A stretch of DNA of 64,000 bases from Acetobacter cibinongensis (GCF_000963925.1 NZ_BAMV01000005.1:1-64000), one strand, 5' to 3'; counted from the first letter of the stretch, positions 1 through 8,180 are shown. Made by a program: numbers and translations. Notes: generated by a model not told the origin, from the letters alone.

Positions 1-56
1 AAAATATTACGTTAACTTTCGGTAGGGTTTTGAGGCTTTAAAATGAAGCGGCCATA

Positions 57-87
57 AAAAAGGCAGGCTTAACAGCCTGCCCCTTCA
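57..87 (-). terminator. Rho-independent terminator of the epimerase gene
   Basis: A perfect 7-bp stem (62-68 with 75-81) has a 6-base loop and is followed on the minus strand by a run of six T. The epimerase stop codon (69-71) lies inside the loop, so translation would run into the terminator hairpin. Confidence 0.8.
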
Positions 88-1043
88 TAATGTCGGAACC
101 ACTCAACAAAGTGGTCTATCCCGTCTTCCAGCACCGTTGTGGGGTGCCACCCTGTCAGGGCCTTGATGTGATCTATGCTAGCCCATGTCATTTCAACATC
201 GGCTTCTGGCCGGGGCAGAAGTTTGAGTTTGGCCTCTTTCCCCAAAGCACATTCTAGCAGGCGTACAAGGTGGCGCACTGATTCTGGCCGATGATTGCCG
301 ATATTCAGGACACGGGAGCCACCCTGCTCTGGTGGTTTACCCAGCACAGCCAGAACAGCAGAGACAACGTCGGCTATATACGTGAAGTCTCTTGCCAGAG
401 CATCGCCCTCATACAGTGTTACGTCCTCGCCGCGCATGATGGCGCGTGCAAAGCTGTAATAGGCCATATCTGGCCGACCCCACGGGCCATAGACCGTAAA
501 AAAGCGTAATCCGGTTTGCGGTAACCCATAGAGGTGACTGTACGTGGAGGATGTCAGCTCCCCTGCCCGTTTGGTTACAGCGTAGAAAGAGCCTGGAAGA
601 TCGACCGCATCCGTCTCACGGAAAGGAAGGCTGGTATTGCGCCCATAGACAGAAGATGAAGAGGCATAGACCACATGCGCAAGGCGCGGCAGGGTCCGGG
701 CAAATTCTAAAATAGCGACATGCCCCAGCACATTTGAGTGGGCAAACACGGCTGGGTTGGCCATGGAATACCGTACACCGGCCTGCGCAGCCAAATGCAG
801 TACACCCGTAATAGCCTGCTTATAAGGCTGCAAAACATCCAATGCGCCGGGTGCCGCTATATCCTGCTCATAAAATGTGAAAGCAGGATGTGCACGGAGC
901 CGGGCCAACCGGGCCTGTTTGAGGGCCGGAGAATAATAGGTATTCAGGTTATCCATGCCGATAACCTGCACCCCTTTTTCCAGCAACGCCTGACTAACGT
1001 GGTACCCCACAAATCCGGCGGCGCCAGTTACTAGAATGGTCAC
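69..1043 (-). CDS. NAD-dependent epimerase/dehydratase, UDP-glucuronate 4-epimerase-like
   Basis: A 324-residue extended short-chain dehydrogenase. The N-terminal Rossmann motif TGAAGFVGYHV binds NAD, and the catalytic YAVTK (Tyr-x-x-x-Lys) follows the SSSSVYG segment. FFTVYGPWGRPDMAY is typical of the UDP-glucuronate 4-epimerase branch, which makes UDP-galacturonate for surface polysaccharides. The start is GTG with GAGG seven bases upstream. It lies downstream of the DUF192 gene on the same strand but is separated from it by a large hairpin. Exact substrate is inferred from family resemblance; other nucleotide-sugar epimerases are possible. No polysaccharide cluster adjoins it in this window, though the 5' neighbour of the window is unseen. 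Confidence 0.85.
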   Translation of the reverse strand: MTILVTGAAGFVGYHVSQALLEKGVQVIGMDNLNTYYSPALKQARLARLRAHPAFTFYEQDIAAPGALDVLQPYKQAITGVLHLAAQAGVRYSMANPAVFAHSNVLGHVAILEFARTLPRLAHVVYASSSSVYGRNTSLPFRETDAVDLPGSFYAVTKRAGELTSSTYSHLYGLPQTGLRFFTVYGPWGRPDMAYYSFARAIMRGEDVTLYEGDALARDFTYIADVVSAVLAVLGKPPEQGGSRVLNIGNHRPESVRHLVRLLECALGKEAKLKLLPRPEADVEMTWASIDHIKALTGWHPTTVLEDGIDHFVEWFRHYEGAGC

Positions 1044-1081
1044 GTTTCTGCCTCATTACAGCCTGTTATGGCTGCATACCG

Positions 1082-1125
1082 GGACAAGTTGCCTGCTCCT
1101 CCGGTGAGAGGCAGGCATTTTGTCC
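1082..1125 (-). other. Long intergenic stem-loop between the DUF192 and epimerase genes
   Basis: Nested arms pair 1082-1087 with 1120-1125 (GGACAA/TTGTCC) and 1090-1096 with 1111-1117 (TGCCTGC/GCAGGCA), separated by 2-base internal loops. It begins directly after the DUF192 stop codon. No T run follows, so it may stabilise or process the mRNA rather than end it. Confidence 0.6.
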
Positions 1126-1629
1126 TCAGGATTTTTTAGTCAGTGAGGGGCTTTCAACCTTATCCCCAACCATAATGCCAAGACGCGAAGCCGTACCGCC
1201 CGGCAGTTCCAGCGTTGCGGCAGCAGGACCATGGCTGCTGATATGGGCCAGACTGCGTGGCACTGCATTTTCTGCAATAGCCTGAATGCGCTGATCTGGC
1301 GCTATAAAGACAATATCCAGCGGTACGAGTGTATTTTCCATCCACATATCACTCTGCTGTGGGGTGGCCCACAGGAACAACATGCCGCTATCTGCCGGAA
1401 GCTGTGTGCGGAACATCTCCCCCACCTGCTGCTGGCGCGGCGTGGTTGCGAGTTCTACAGAAAACGCATGGTGACCACTGGTGGAAACAATAGTCAGTTT
1501 TTCCTGCGGCAGAGTGGGCTGCGCCTGCGTAGGCTCGCTCATATCCTCAGCCATAGCACGAACGGGGCTGCCCGAAAGAATAGCTGACAGCAGCCCGGCT
1601 GCCAGCAGGCCGTAGAGACCTTGTTTCAT
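1126..1629 (-). CDS. Secreted DUF192 family protein
   Basis: A 167-residue protein with an N-terminal signal peptide (hydrophobic stretch about residues 5-20, cleavage near VRAMA). The rest is a DUF192 domain, recognised by FSVELATTPRQQQVGEMF near residue 55, the MLFLW segment, and WMENTLVPLDIVFI with the downstream IQAIAENAVP. DUF192 proteins are small periplasmic or extracytoplasmic proteins with no established biochemical role. The ATG start has GGAGG eight bases upstream. It follows the metallo-hydrolase gene by 15 bases, so the two are probably cotranscribed. Confidence 0.85.
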   Translation of the reverse strand: MKQGLYGLLAAGLLSAILSGSPVRAMAEDMSEPTQAQPTLPQEKLTIVSTSGHHAFSVELATTPRQQQVGEMFRTQLPADSGMLFLWATPQQSDMWMENTLVPLDIVFIAPDQRIQAIAENAVPRSLAHISSHGPAAATLELPGGTASRLGIMVGDKVESPSLTKKS

Positions 1630-1644
1630 GAGTAAAACCTCCTT

Positions 1645-2319
1645 TTAGCCCGCACGAAGAAACGGATTGTTCATGCGTTCAACACCCAAAGAGGTTGAGC
1701 CGCCGTGCCCTGGCATAACCACGATATCATCCCCAAGGGGAAGCAGTTTCTCTTTGATAGACTGAATGAGCTGCTGTCCATCCCCATAAGCGAAATCTGT
1801 ACGGCCTATGGTGCCCCGGAACAGAGTATCCCCCACAAAGGCAACACGGGCTGCTTCATCAACAAAGACAACATGTCCGGGCGTATGGCCGGGAACATGC
1901 AATACTTTGAAGGTGCGCCCCAAGAGTTCAAGCGTCTGACCATCGGTTGTATGCTGGTCAACGCGTGCGTTTTCCAGACCTTCCAACCCGAAGTGCTGTG
2001 CCTGCGATTCGATGGAGGACAGCAGGAAATCATCCCTTTTGTCCGGCCCTATAACAACAGGGGCCTTACCTTGTGCGTCCTGCATAAGGCGGCACAACGG
2101 GGCCACTCCACCTGCATGATCAAGATGCCCATGCGTAAGGAGGATGGCCTCCAACGTCAGGTTCATCTGCTGCATGACCTGCGCCAGAACATCTGCATCC
2201 CCTCCGGGGTCAACAACCAGAGCCTGCGCGGTATCCGGGTTCCATAAAACAGAGCAGTTCTGGCGGAATGGCGTCACAGGAACAACCCGTAGTTGCATAC
2301 CAGGATACGTCAAATGCAA
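1645..2319 (-). CDS. MBL-fold metallo-hydrolase, glyoxalase II-like
   Basis: About 224 residues with the metallo-beta-lactamase zinc motif LTHGHLDHAGG (HxHxDH), the later His of HVPGHTPGHV, Asp of FVGDTLF and His of VMPGHGG. This is the glyoxalase II-like thioester hydrolase group (YcbL type); candidate substrates are S-lactoylglutathione or other thioesters. I place the start at TTG (2319), nine bases after GGAAGG; GTG at 2346 and ATG at 2298 are alternatives, with ATG giving a typical family N-terminus but no clear ribosome site. Probably heads an operon with the DUF192 gene. Confidence 0.85.
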   Translation of the reverse strand: MHLTYPGMQLRVVPVTPFRQNCSVLWNPDTAQALVVDPGGDADVLAQVMQQMNLTLEAILLTHGHLDHAGGVAPLCRLMQDAQGKAPVVIGPDKRDDFLLSSIESQAQHFGLEGLENARVDQHTTDGQTLELLGRTFKVLHVPGHTPGHVVFVDEAARVAFVGDTLFRGTIGRTDFAYGDGQQLIQSIKEKLLPLGDDIVVMPGHGGSTSLGVERMNNPFLRAG

Positions 2320-2420
2320 GGCTGTTTTCCTTCCTTTACTCGACACTCAGACTGTCTGAAAAACGATGCGTGACGCAACTGTAATCCTTTCAGCGGCAAA
2401 CGTCTTGGGGTGCGCATAAA

Positions 2421-2457
2421 AAAACTGCCAGAGGGTAAAGCCCCCTGGCAGTTTTAT
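2421..2457 (-). terminator. Terminator of the host-attachment-family gene
   Basis: A 10-bp stem (AAACTGCCAG with CTGGCAGTTT, 2422-2431 and 2445-2454) with A-rich and T-rich flanks, just downstream of the minus-strand stop at 2501. It could work in both directions. Confidence 0.8.
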
Positions 2458-2500
2458 AAGCGAACTTTTTACCGTGTTATTAGGCTAGAACGCTCTTCCC

Positions 2501-2914
2501 TCAGGAAGGAAGCTGCCACCCTGTTGCCGGGATATCGAAGTGGCTGCGTAGTTCGTGTGCCGGAATGTTGGTCAGATCTTTCGGGAAGCTCTTGATCAGC
2601 TTGGCCTGAGCAGGCTTGCTCAGATTTTCGCGGATTTCATGCAGCACAGGCGCTGAAGCAGCCAGAACCAGCCCTTCAATCTTGCTGTTCTTCTGCACAG
2701 CGGCATTGATGCGATCTGCTACAACGCGGGCAAACGCTTCTTTGGCCTGATCAGCAGGGGTGGAGCCGCTTGGCACTTTGCCGGGCGTACCTTCATGGTC
2801 GTGCTGGTCAAAATCCACTACATCGTGCATTTGGCCCTGGGAGTCATGCAGGAAGCGAACTTTACCGCCGTCAGCCACAATATAGACAATCTGGCCATCG
2901 CGTGATTCTGACAT
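2501..2914 (-). CDS. Host attachment family protein
   Basis: A 137-residue soluble protein resembling the family annotated as required for attachment to host cells. The N-terminus (IVYIVADGGKVRFLHDSQ) is the usual opening beta-strand region; the C-terminus contains LVLAASAPVLHEIREN and the PKDLTNIPAHELRSHF motif typical of the family. The fold is related to eRF1/Pelota-type domains and the attachment role was shown in only a few bacteria, so function here is uncertain. It has no signal peptide. It has its own terminator and lies divergently from xdhC. Confidence 0.75.
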   Translation of the reverse strand: MSESRDGQIVYIVADGGKVRFLHDSQGQMHDVVDFDQHDHEGTPGKVPSGSTPADQAKEAFARVVADRINAAVQKNSKIEGLVLAASAPVLHEIRENLSKPAQAKLIKSFPKDLTNIPAHELRSHFDIPATGWQLPS

Positions 2915-3012
2915 GAATACTGCTCCTTAAAACGTAGTGTTTGTAATAACTAACGTGGTGTTACCCTTAACTCCTATCAAGAGGGGTGGTTGCAGTGAAC
3001 CACCGCTGCAAG

Positions 3013-3048
3013 CAGTTCTGCCCCCGCATTCAGTTCTGCCCCCGCATT
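3013..3048. repeat. Perfect 18-bp tandem duplication upstream of xdhC
   Basis: The unit at 3013-3030 (CAGTTCTGCCCCCGCATT) is repeated exactly at 3031-3048. It lies between the divergent host-attachment and xdhC genes, 45 bases before the xdhC start, within the likely promoter or leader. Confidence 0.9.
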
Positions 3049-3092
3049 CCCTGCATGTGCGAGCACGCTGGAGCCTGATATAAGCTAGCCCC

Positions 3093-4205
3093 ATGACTCT
3101 GCCCCCCGCCCCGGATACCGCTGCCATACCTGCCCCCCAATCGCCCATGACTGTGCTTGACCATGCGTTGCTCTGGGCTAACGCAGGGCAAAAGGTTGTG
3201 CTTGCAACCGTTGTTGGCACATGGGGAAGTTCCCCCCGGCCAGCCGGAAGCTTTATGGCCATAAGCGAAAACGGGCGCGTTGAAGGCTCTGTCAGTGGTG
3301 GGTGTGTTGAGACAGATGTCATCACCACCGCGCAGGAGATTATGGCTGGGGCCACCCCTACTGTTTTATCCTACGGAGTGAGCACGGACAAAGCCTGGGA
3401 TGTGGGACTGGCCTGTGGTGGCAAACTGGATGTCTGGGTTGAAGCCATACGGAACGAGGCATGCCCTACTGGCACGCTACCTCTGCCACTTTTGACTCAG
3501 GCATGTGCTTATCAGGCCAAACGCCAGAGCTGTGTGCTGGCACGTGCGTTGGATGGGTCTGCCCACACTCTGGTAACGCTCCCCATCGCGGCTGGAGACT
3601 TGCCAGCCCATATGCCGCCAGACCTTGCCACAGCGGGCTTGACGGAAGGCCGCTGCCTGAACTGGCAGGCCCCTGATGACATAGCGTGGTTTTTGCAGCC
3701 GCTTACCCCGGCACCGCGCCTGCTGATTGTTGGGGCTGTTCACATTGCGCAACATCTTGCCCAGATGGCCCGCATGGCCGGGCTTGCGCCGGTTGTGATT
3801 GACCCCCGTACAGCGCTGGCAACGGAAGAGCGTTTTCCCGGTTTGCGGCTGGGTAGCACGTTAATAACAGAATGGCCGGATGAGGCACTGGAAACACTAG
3901 GCGTGGACAGTATGACCGCCATTGTTACCCTGACGCACGATGCCAAGCTGGATGACCCAACCCTGGAAGCCGCTTTGCAGGGGCCTGCATTTTACATTGG
4001 TGCGCTGGGGTCCCGCACCACACAAGCCAGCCGCATGAAACGCTTACGGGCCTGTGGCTTTGGCGAAGACGCATTGAAACGGATTCATGGGCCTGTTGGT
4101 CTGGCTATCGGCGCACTGGGCGCTGAGGAAATTGCCCTTTCCATTCTGGCACAGATTGTTGCTGTGCGCCGCAATGCCCCCCTTGCCCAGAACCCCGGAT
4201 GGTAA
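3093..4205 (+). CDS. XdhC family molybdenum cofactor maturation protein
   Basis: A 370-residue protein with an N-terminal XdhC/CoxI domain (VVGTWGSSPRPAGS about residue 45, then GSVSGGCVE) and a C-terminal Rossmann domain beginning LLIVGAVHIAQHLAQMA near residue 210. Family members bind Mo-cofactor and help insert the sulfurated form into xanthine dehydrogenase-type enzymes; in acetic acid bacteria a molybdenum aldehyde dehydrogenase is a plausible client (inference). It overlaps the next gene by 7 bases (ATGGTAA), showing translational coupling with a MocA-like protein. No molybdenum hydroxylase structural gene is present in the window. Confidence 0.88.
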   Translation: MTLPPAPDTAAIPAPQSPMTVLDHALLWANAGQKVVLATVVGTWGSSPRPAGSFMAISENGRVEGSVSGGCVETDVITTAQEIMAGATPTVLSYGVSTDKAWDVGLACGGKLDVWVEAIRNEACPTGTLPLPLLTQACAYQAKRQSCVLARALDGSAHTLVTLPIAAGDLPAHMPPDLATAGLTEGRCLNWQAPDDIAWFLQPLTPAPRLLIVGAVHIAQHLAQMARMAGLAPVVIDPRTALATEERFPGLRLGSTLITEWPDEALETLGVDSMTAIVTLTHDAKLDDPTLEAALQGPAFYIGALGSRTTQASRMKRLRACGFGEDALKRIHGPVGLAIGALGAEEIALSILAQIVAVRRNAPLAQNPGW

Positions 4206-4825
4206 CCGGACCTAAGCCCTTAGCTGTTGCCATCATACTGGCCGCAGGGCGCTCCAGCCGGACAGCCCCTGCACATAAACTGATTGCGCCAGACGCCAGT
4301 GGCCGGGCCATGATTATCCGTACTCTGACCTCTGTCATGGCCAGCAAGGCAGCGCAGACTGTTCTGGTTGTCTCCCCCGACCTGCCTGCCATTCAGCAAA
4401 GTGTGCTGGAAGCCTTCCCGGCTCATCCCTCTCTTCATATTTGTACTGCGGAACAGGCAGCCCTTGGGCTTTCGGTCTCACTCCGCACAGGAGTGGAACA
4501 GGCAGAGCAGCTCGGAGCGTCCGCCGTGCTCGTCTGTCTGGGGGATATGCCTTTAGTCTCGCCAGCCGTGCTGGATGCCCTGATTGCAACGCAGAACGAG
4601 GCCTCTCCGCCCCCGGCAGCGGCACCAGAGTGGCAAGGCCGCCCCGGCAATCCGGTTATCTGGCACAGTAGTCTGTTCCCCGCTTTGAAACAGAGAGAAG
4701 GCGACCAAGGCGGTCGATCACTTCTTAAAGCCCTTGGGCCTGCGGTTCGGCTTATTCCAGCCCCACCGGAAGAACTTGTAGATTTTGACACGCCGGAACG
4801 TTTGGCCACCTACGCACATTTATAG
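4199..4825 (+). CDS. MocA/MobA-like molybdopterin nucleotidyltransferase
   Basis: A 208-residue NTP-transferase fold protein. The signature LAAGRSSR is followed by a degenerate lysine loop (TAPAHK rather than the usual MGxxK). LVCLGDMPLVSP carries the metal-binding Asp, and GRPGNPVIW and GDQGGRSLLK are typical of the MocA/MobA family. MocA transfers CMP to molybdopterin to form the cytosine dinucleotide cofactor used by xanthine dehydrogenase-type enzymes; pairing with xdhC supports MocA over MobA. The start ATG sits inside the xdhC stop region. CTP versus GTP specificity is not proven. Confidence 0.82.
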   Translation: MVTGPKPLAVAIILAAGRSSRTAPAHKLIAPDASGRAMIIRTLTSVMASKAAQTVLVVSPDLPAIQQSVLEAFPAHPSLHICTAEQAALGLSVSLRTGVEQAEQLGASAVLVCLGDMPLVSPAVLDALIATQNEASPPPAAAPEWQGRPGNPVIWHSSLFPALKQREGDQGGRSLLKALGPAVRLIPAPPEELVDFDTPERLATYAHL

Positions 4826-4930
4826 AGTGTGACGGGAGTTGACCTGCGGCCTGCGCAGCCTCAACACTAACTCTGGCGCCGGCACCATGCCTGGCTCTGT
4901 AAACGCCAAACCAAGTGTTAAGAGAACCTG

Positions 4931-5281
4931 ATGAGCAAAATTCTGCGCACCAATCCTAATCCCATTCTCTCCTCCGTCGTGGAGTATCACGGCTTTATTT
5001 TCACACAGGGCGTTGTCGCGCAGAACCTTGATCTGGATGCAGAAGGCCAGACCCGTGACATTCTGGCGCAGATTGACAGCCTGCTGGAACAGCACGGCAC
5101 AGATAACACCCGTATTCTCCAAGCCCAGATCTGGCTGAAGGATATTAACGACCGTGCAGCCCTGAACACAGTGTGGAGCGAATGGCTGCCAGAAAACATG
5201 GCCCCTGCCCGCGCCTGTGTTCAGGCCGTTATGGCAGATCCGCGCATGCTGGTTGAGATCATGCTGATCACGACCAAATAA
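4931..5281 (+). CDS. RidA family protein
   Basis: A 116-residue member of the YjgF/YER057c/UK114 family of trimeric enamine/imine deaminases. The C-terminal segment APARACVQAVMADPRMLVE keeps the Arg of the active site and the acidic residue near the end. It belongs to the subgroup with DARxxL-type spacing near ITDILAQID rather than the canonical threonine-linked RidA, so the physiological substrate is uncertain. The start ATG follows GAGAACC weakly. It is 105 bases after the MocA-like gene, possibly in a separate transcript. Confidence 0.8.
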   Translation: MSKILRTNPNPILSSVVEYHGFIFTQGVVAQNLDLDAEGQTRDILAQIDSLLEQHGTDNTRILQAQIWLKDINDRAALNTVWSEWLPENMAPARACVQAVMADPRMLVEIMLITTK

Positions 5282-5585
5282 AGCTTGGCCTACCGTGGCG
5301 GAGAAGCAAATCGTGGCATCTCCGCCACAGCATGCGCGAATCCCAAGCGCATGGTTTGTTACAACGTCTTGGCTACAACCCCTCCCGTGACCGGAAATCT
5401 GGCAACTTCGTGGCGAGTGATAGGAATTTATTCCTATATTTTCTTTCTAGCCGAAGTTTTTCTTGCAAATAGGCGAAAGTCTCTTTTTGACCCGCATTGA
5501 GCGCTTGCCTGACTTGCAGAGATGTTTAATAGCTAGATCACCACACCAAAGCTGAATGCCATGCAGGACAGGAAGGTACGCCAAG
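5282..5585. other. 304-base intergenic region holding an operator-like palindrome
   Basis: No gene was found here. The region holds a palindrome at 5421-5436 (TAGGAAT, two-base centre, ATTCCTA) within AT-rich sequence, roughly 150 bases before the CHAP-protein start, and is the presumed promoter region of that gene. GGAAGG at about 5572-5577 is the ribosome site for the start at 5586. Confidence 0.5.
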
Positions 5586-6362
5586 ATGCGAGATGGACGG
5601 TCAAATAGCTTGAAATTCAAGATAGCCGCTCTGTCGCTTCTGTCCTTATCCGCCTTTGTTCAGCCTGCTGCAGCAAAAGCTCGGCACGCAGCCAGCGGTG
5701 GGCATCACGGCATTCATAAAATCACGTTCTCAGCCCCACATCATGCTAACGTTCGGTATGCAGGCGGACGTGCCCACCCGATTGCCGCACGTCGCTGGCA
5801 CCGCGGGCATAGTTTTGGTGGTGGTGGTCATGTCATTCAGTGTGTGGCTTATGCCAAAACAGCGTCCGATGTTGTCCTGCATGGCAACGCGCGTGACTGG
5901 TGGCATAACGCAGCTGGCGTTTACGAACGTGGTTCTGCTCCGGAAACCGGTAGCGTCCTGAATTTCCGCGGTATTCGCCGCATGCCTCTTGGCCATGTTG
6001 CTGTTGTGCGCAGTGTTGTGAACAGCCGCACCATCATTATTGATCAGTCTCATTGGGCGCAGAACGGCATTAGCCACAATACGCCGGTTATTGACGTCTC
6101 CCCCAACAATGACTGGTCCGCAGTTCGCGTAGCGCTTAACAACCGCTCCGGCAGCTTTGGCTCCATTTACCCAACCTACGGCTTTATCTATGGCCGTCGC
6201 CCCGGTAGCGCCCCTTCTCGCTCCAACGATGTCATGATGGCTTGGTCCAAGAAAACACATGTTGGTCACGCTGCTACACAGTTGGCTCAGGCCCCGGCTA
6301 ACGCCCAGCCAATTGATGGCCTGAACGAAGCGCAACCCACATTCTCTGGTGACGAAAACTAA
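5586..6362 (+). CDS. Secreted CHAP-domain cysteine peptidase/amidase
   Basis: A 258-residue exported protein. The signal peptide spans about residues 1-31 (KFKIAALSLLSLSAF, cleavage after AAA). The CHAP domain begins with the catalytic Cys in VIQCVAYAK, followed by RDWWHNA, the catalytic His in LGHVAVVRS, and the polar residue in IIIDQSHW. CHAP enzymes cleave peptidoglycan stem peptides. The domain is followed by a roughly 70-residue tail without a recognised cell-wall-binding module. The start at 5586 is supported by GGAAGG nine bases upstream. A His-rich, basic linker (ASGGHHGIHK) follows the signal peptide. Likely a cell-wall remodelling hydrolase. Confidence 0.85.
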   Translation: MRDGRSNSLKFKIAALSLLSLSAFVQPAAAKARHAASGGHHGIHKITFSAPHHANVRYAGGRAHPIAARRWHRGHSFGGGGHVIQCVAYAKTASDVVLHGNARDWWHNAAGVYERGSAPETGSVLNFRGIRRMPLGHVAVVRSVVNSRTIIIDQSHWAQNGISHNTPVIDVSPNNDWSAVRVALNNRSGSFGSIYPTYGFIYGRRPGSAPSRSNDVMMAWSKKTHVGHAATQLAQAPANAQPIDGLNEAQPTFSGDEN

Positions 6363-6403
6363 GGTTTTCTCCCACACCCTCTTCCTTTCATCCAGTTTTC
6401 TGA

Positions 6404-6436
6404 CCCTCCCTGCCCTTTGGCATTGGAGGGTTTTTC
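6404..6436 (+). terminator. Terminator of the CHAP gene
   Basis: CCCTCC pairs with GGAGGG, with an inner TGCC/GGCA stem and a short loop, followed by TTTTTCTTT. It lies 42 bases downstream of the CHAP stop codon. Confidence 0.85.
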
Positions 6437-6552
6437 TTTGCCACCCTTGGTGAATTTAACGCGAAAAACCGCTCTGGGTTGCCATGTGCAGCATTACAGA
6501 CCCACAGCACACACCCCCTACCCCAGCAAACTCCTGATAGCTTCCGGCTTAA

Positions 6553-6572
6553 TGAAGGAGCACGCTCCTTCA
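6553..6572. repeat. Perfect 9-bp inverted repeat upstream of the metallophosphoesterase gene
   Basis: TGAAGGAGC and GCTCCTTCA are separated by two bases, 64 bases before the GTG start at 6636. No T run follows on either strand, which favours an operator or an mRNA leader structure over a terminator. Confidence 0.7.
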
Positions 6573-6635
6573 AAAACTGCTTTGCAATACCTTTATCAGG
6601 ATCTTTGCAGCCTTCTGTTTGAGGACTAAACGCCG

Positions 6636-7760
6636 GTGTCATTGCTGTTTACCGTGCCGTGCCTGATTGTTATTGCCAACTGGCTCTGGCCCCTTCCTCT
6701 CCCCCTATGGCTTAAGCTGAGCGGTGCCGTACTTATTGGTGCTGGGGCGCATTTTTATACCTGGAGCCGTCTCTCTTCCGGCTCTCCGTTCTCGCCAGAA
6801 TTTCCCAGGCCGATTGTTATTCTGTTTAACTGGGCTTTTGCGGCCATTGGTTTTCTGGCTGTTTTTCAACTTGTGCTGGATCTGGCAGCCTTGGTGCAGG
6901 CTGGCGTGTTGTGGCACATGCCCCACATTCCCACCGCCTTCCGCATCGTGGCTGGCATACTGGCTGCTCTGCTTTCTGCTCTGGGCGTTATCAATGTGGT
7001 TCGGGTGCCACCCATAAAAGACATAACCGTTACAATTCCTGGGCTACCTGCATCTTTTGATGGATACCGCCTACTGCAACTGACCGACATGCATATTAGC
7101 ACGCTGTTTCCGTGCAGTTGGGCGCAAGCTGTAGTGGAGCGTGCCAATACCGCAGGCGCTGACCTGATTGTCGTGACAGGTGATTTTATTGATGGCTCTG
7201 TTGCCATGCGCCAGAAAGCATGTGCGCCCCTGCATGCCCTCTCTGCGCCAGACGGTGTTTTTGCCGTGCCGGGTAACCATGAATATTTCTTCGATTATAC
7301 GGAATGGATGCAGCACCTCTCGGCGCTCGGGTTCCAGCTTTTGCTAAACACCCACACTGTAATAACCCGTGGAGACGATAAACTGACAGTGGCAGGTGTC
7401 ACGGACCTCTCTGCCCCGCAGCATGATCAGGCCGGACCTGACCTTGCCGCCGCATTGCGGAACGCCCCACCAAATGCGCCTATTATTCTGCTAGACCACC
7501 AACCACGCCAGGCTTTGCTTGCAGCCCAACAGGGGATTGCCTTGCAACTTTCCGGCCATACACATGGCGGCATGATCAAAGGACTGGACTGGTTGGTAGC
7601 GCGTGCCAACAAAGGGTTTGTTTCTGGTATCTACACAGTGGGCAGCATGACGCTCTATGTCAGCAACGGCACAGGGCTTTGGCCAGGGTTTGCCTTAAGG
7701 CTGGGCGTTCCCCCTGAAATGACCAGAATTTCCCTGCGATCAGACGCGATAACGAGCTAA
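6636..7760 (+). CDS. Membrane-anchored metallophosphoesterase (YkuE/YaeI-like)
   Basis: A 374-residue protein. About the first 130 residues form four predicted membrane segments, followed by a calcineurin-like phosphoesterase domain. Metal-ligand motifs are clear in order: LTDMHIS, VTGDFIDG, PGNHEYFFD, ILLDHQPRQ and LSGHTHGG. Family members are peripheral or integral membrane phosphodiesterases or phospholipid-head-group hydrolases; the substrate cannot be read from the sequence. The start is GTG with GAGGA about ten bases upstream. It converges on the broken DUF3147 gene. Confidence 0.85.
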   Translation: MSLLFTVPCLIVIANWLWPLPLPLWLKLSGAVLIGAGAHFYTWSRLSSGSPFSPEFPRPIVILFNWAFAAIGFLAVFQLVLDLAALVQAGVLWHMPHIPTAFRIVAGILAALLSALGVINVVRVPPIKDITVTIPGLPASFDGYRLLQLTDMHISTLFPCSWAQAVVERANTAGADLIVVTGDFIDGSVAMRQKACAPLHALSAPDGVFAVPGNHEYFFDYTEWMQHLSALGFQLLLNTHTVITRGDDKLTVAGVTDLSAPQHDQAGPDLAAALRNAPPNAPIILLDHQPRQALLAAQQGIALQLSGHTHGGMIKGLDWLVARANKGFVSGIYTVGSMTLYVSNGTGLWPGFALRLGVPPEMTRISLRSDAITS

Positions 7761-7771
7761 GACTCGTTCCG

Positions 7772-8121
7772 TCAAAGCTGAAGCCCCAAACGCGGACCAA
7801 GCCACGTCAGCACACTATAAAGGCAGATGGTCACGCACAGCCTGCCAACAGAGCGTACCAGAACCCTACACCGTGCCGTAAAAGTGCGGGGATAAGCAAA
7901 AACATGGGAAGTGACGGAATAACATACCAGAAGGTTGCTCCCGCATGAGCCGCCATGTTTTGCGGGTCTGGTTTTTCAACCCATAGCCAGATCATGCCCA
8001 AGACAGACACCAGCGGCAGAGACGCCACAAGAGCCCCTACGCCCGGATACCGTTTTGCTACTGTTGACGCGATAGCAATTAAAATGCCCGAAAGCGCGGC
8101 TTTAAGGACAAGATACAGCAT
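7772..8121 (-). pseudogene. DUF3147 membrane protein, frameshifted near the C-terminus
   Basis: The first 96 codons (8121 to 7831) encode a small membrane protein of the DUF3147 type, with VAKRYPGVGALVASLPLVS and three hydrophobic segments. Reading stops at a TGA at 7831-7833. In the next frame the sequence continues without break as VTICLYSVLTWLGPRFGLQL to a stop at 7772, which supplies the missing fourth segment and the usual C-terminus. A single-base loss near 7834-7842 explains this. It may be a true pseudogene, a recent mutation or a sequencing error. Function of the family is unknown. Confidence 0.7.
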
Positions 8122-8180
8122 AGTGCGCCCTCATTCTCTGGCGTAAAAACAGGGCACCCGGATGGGTGCGCTGCCCATAA

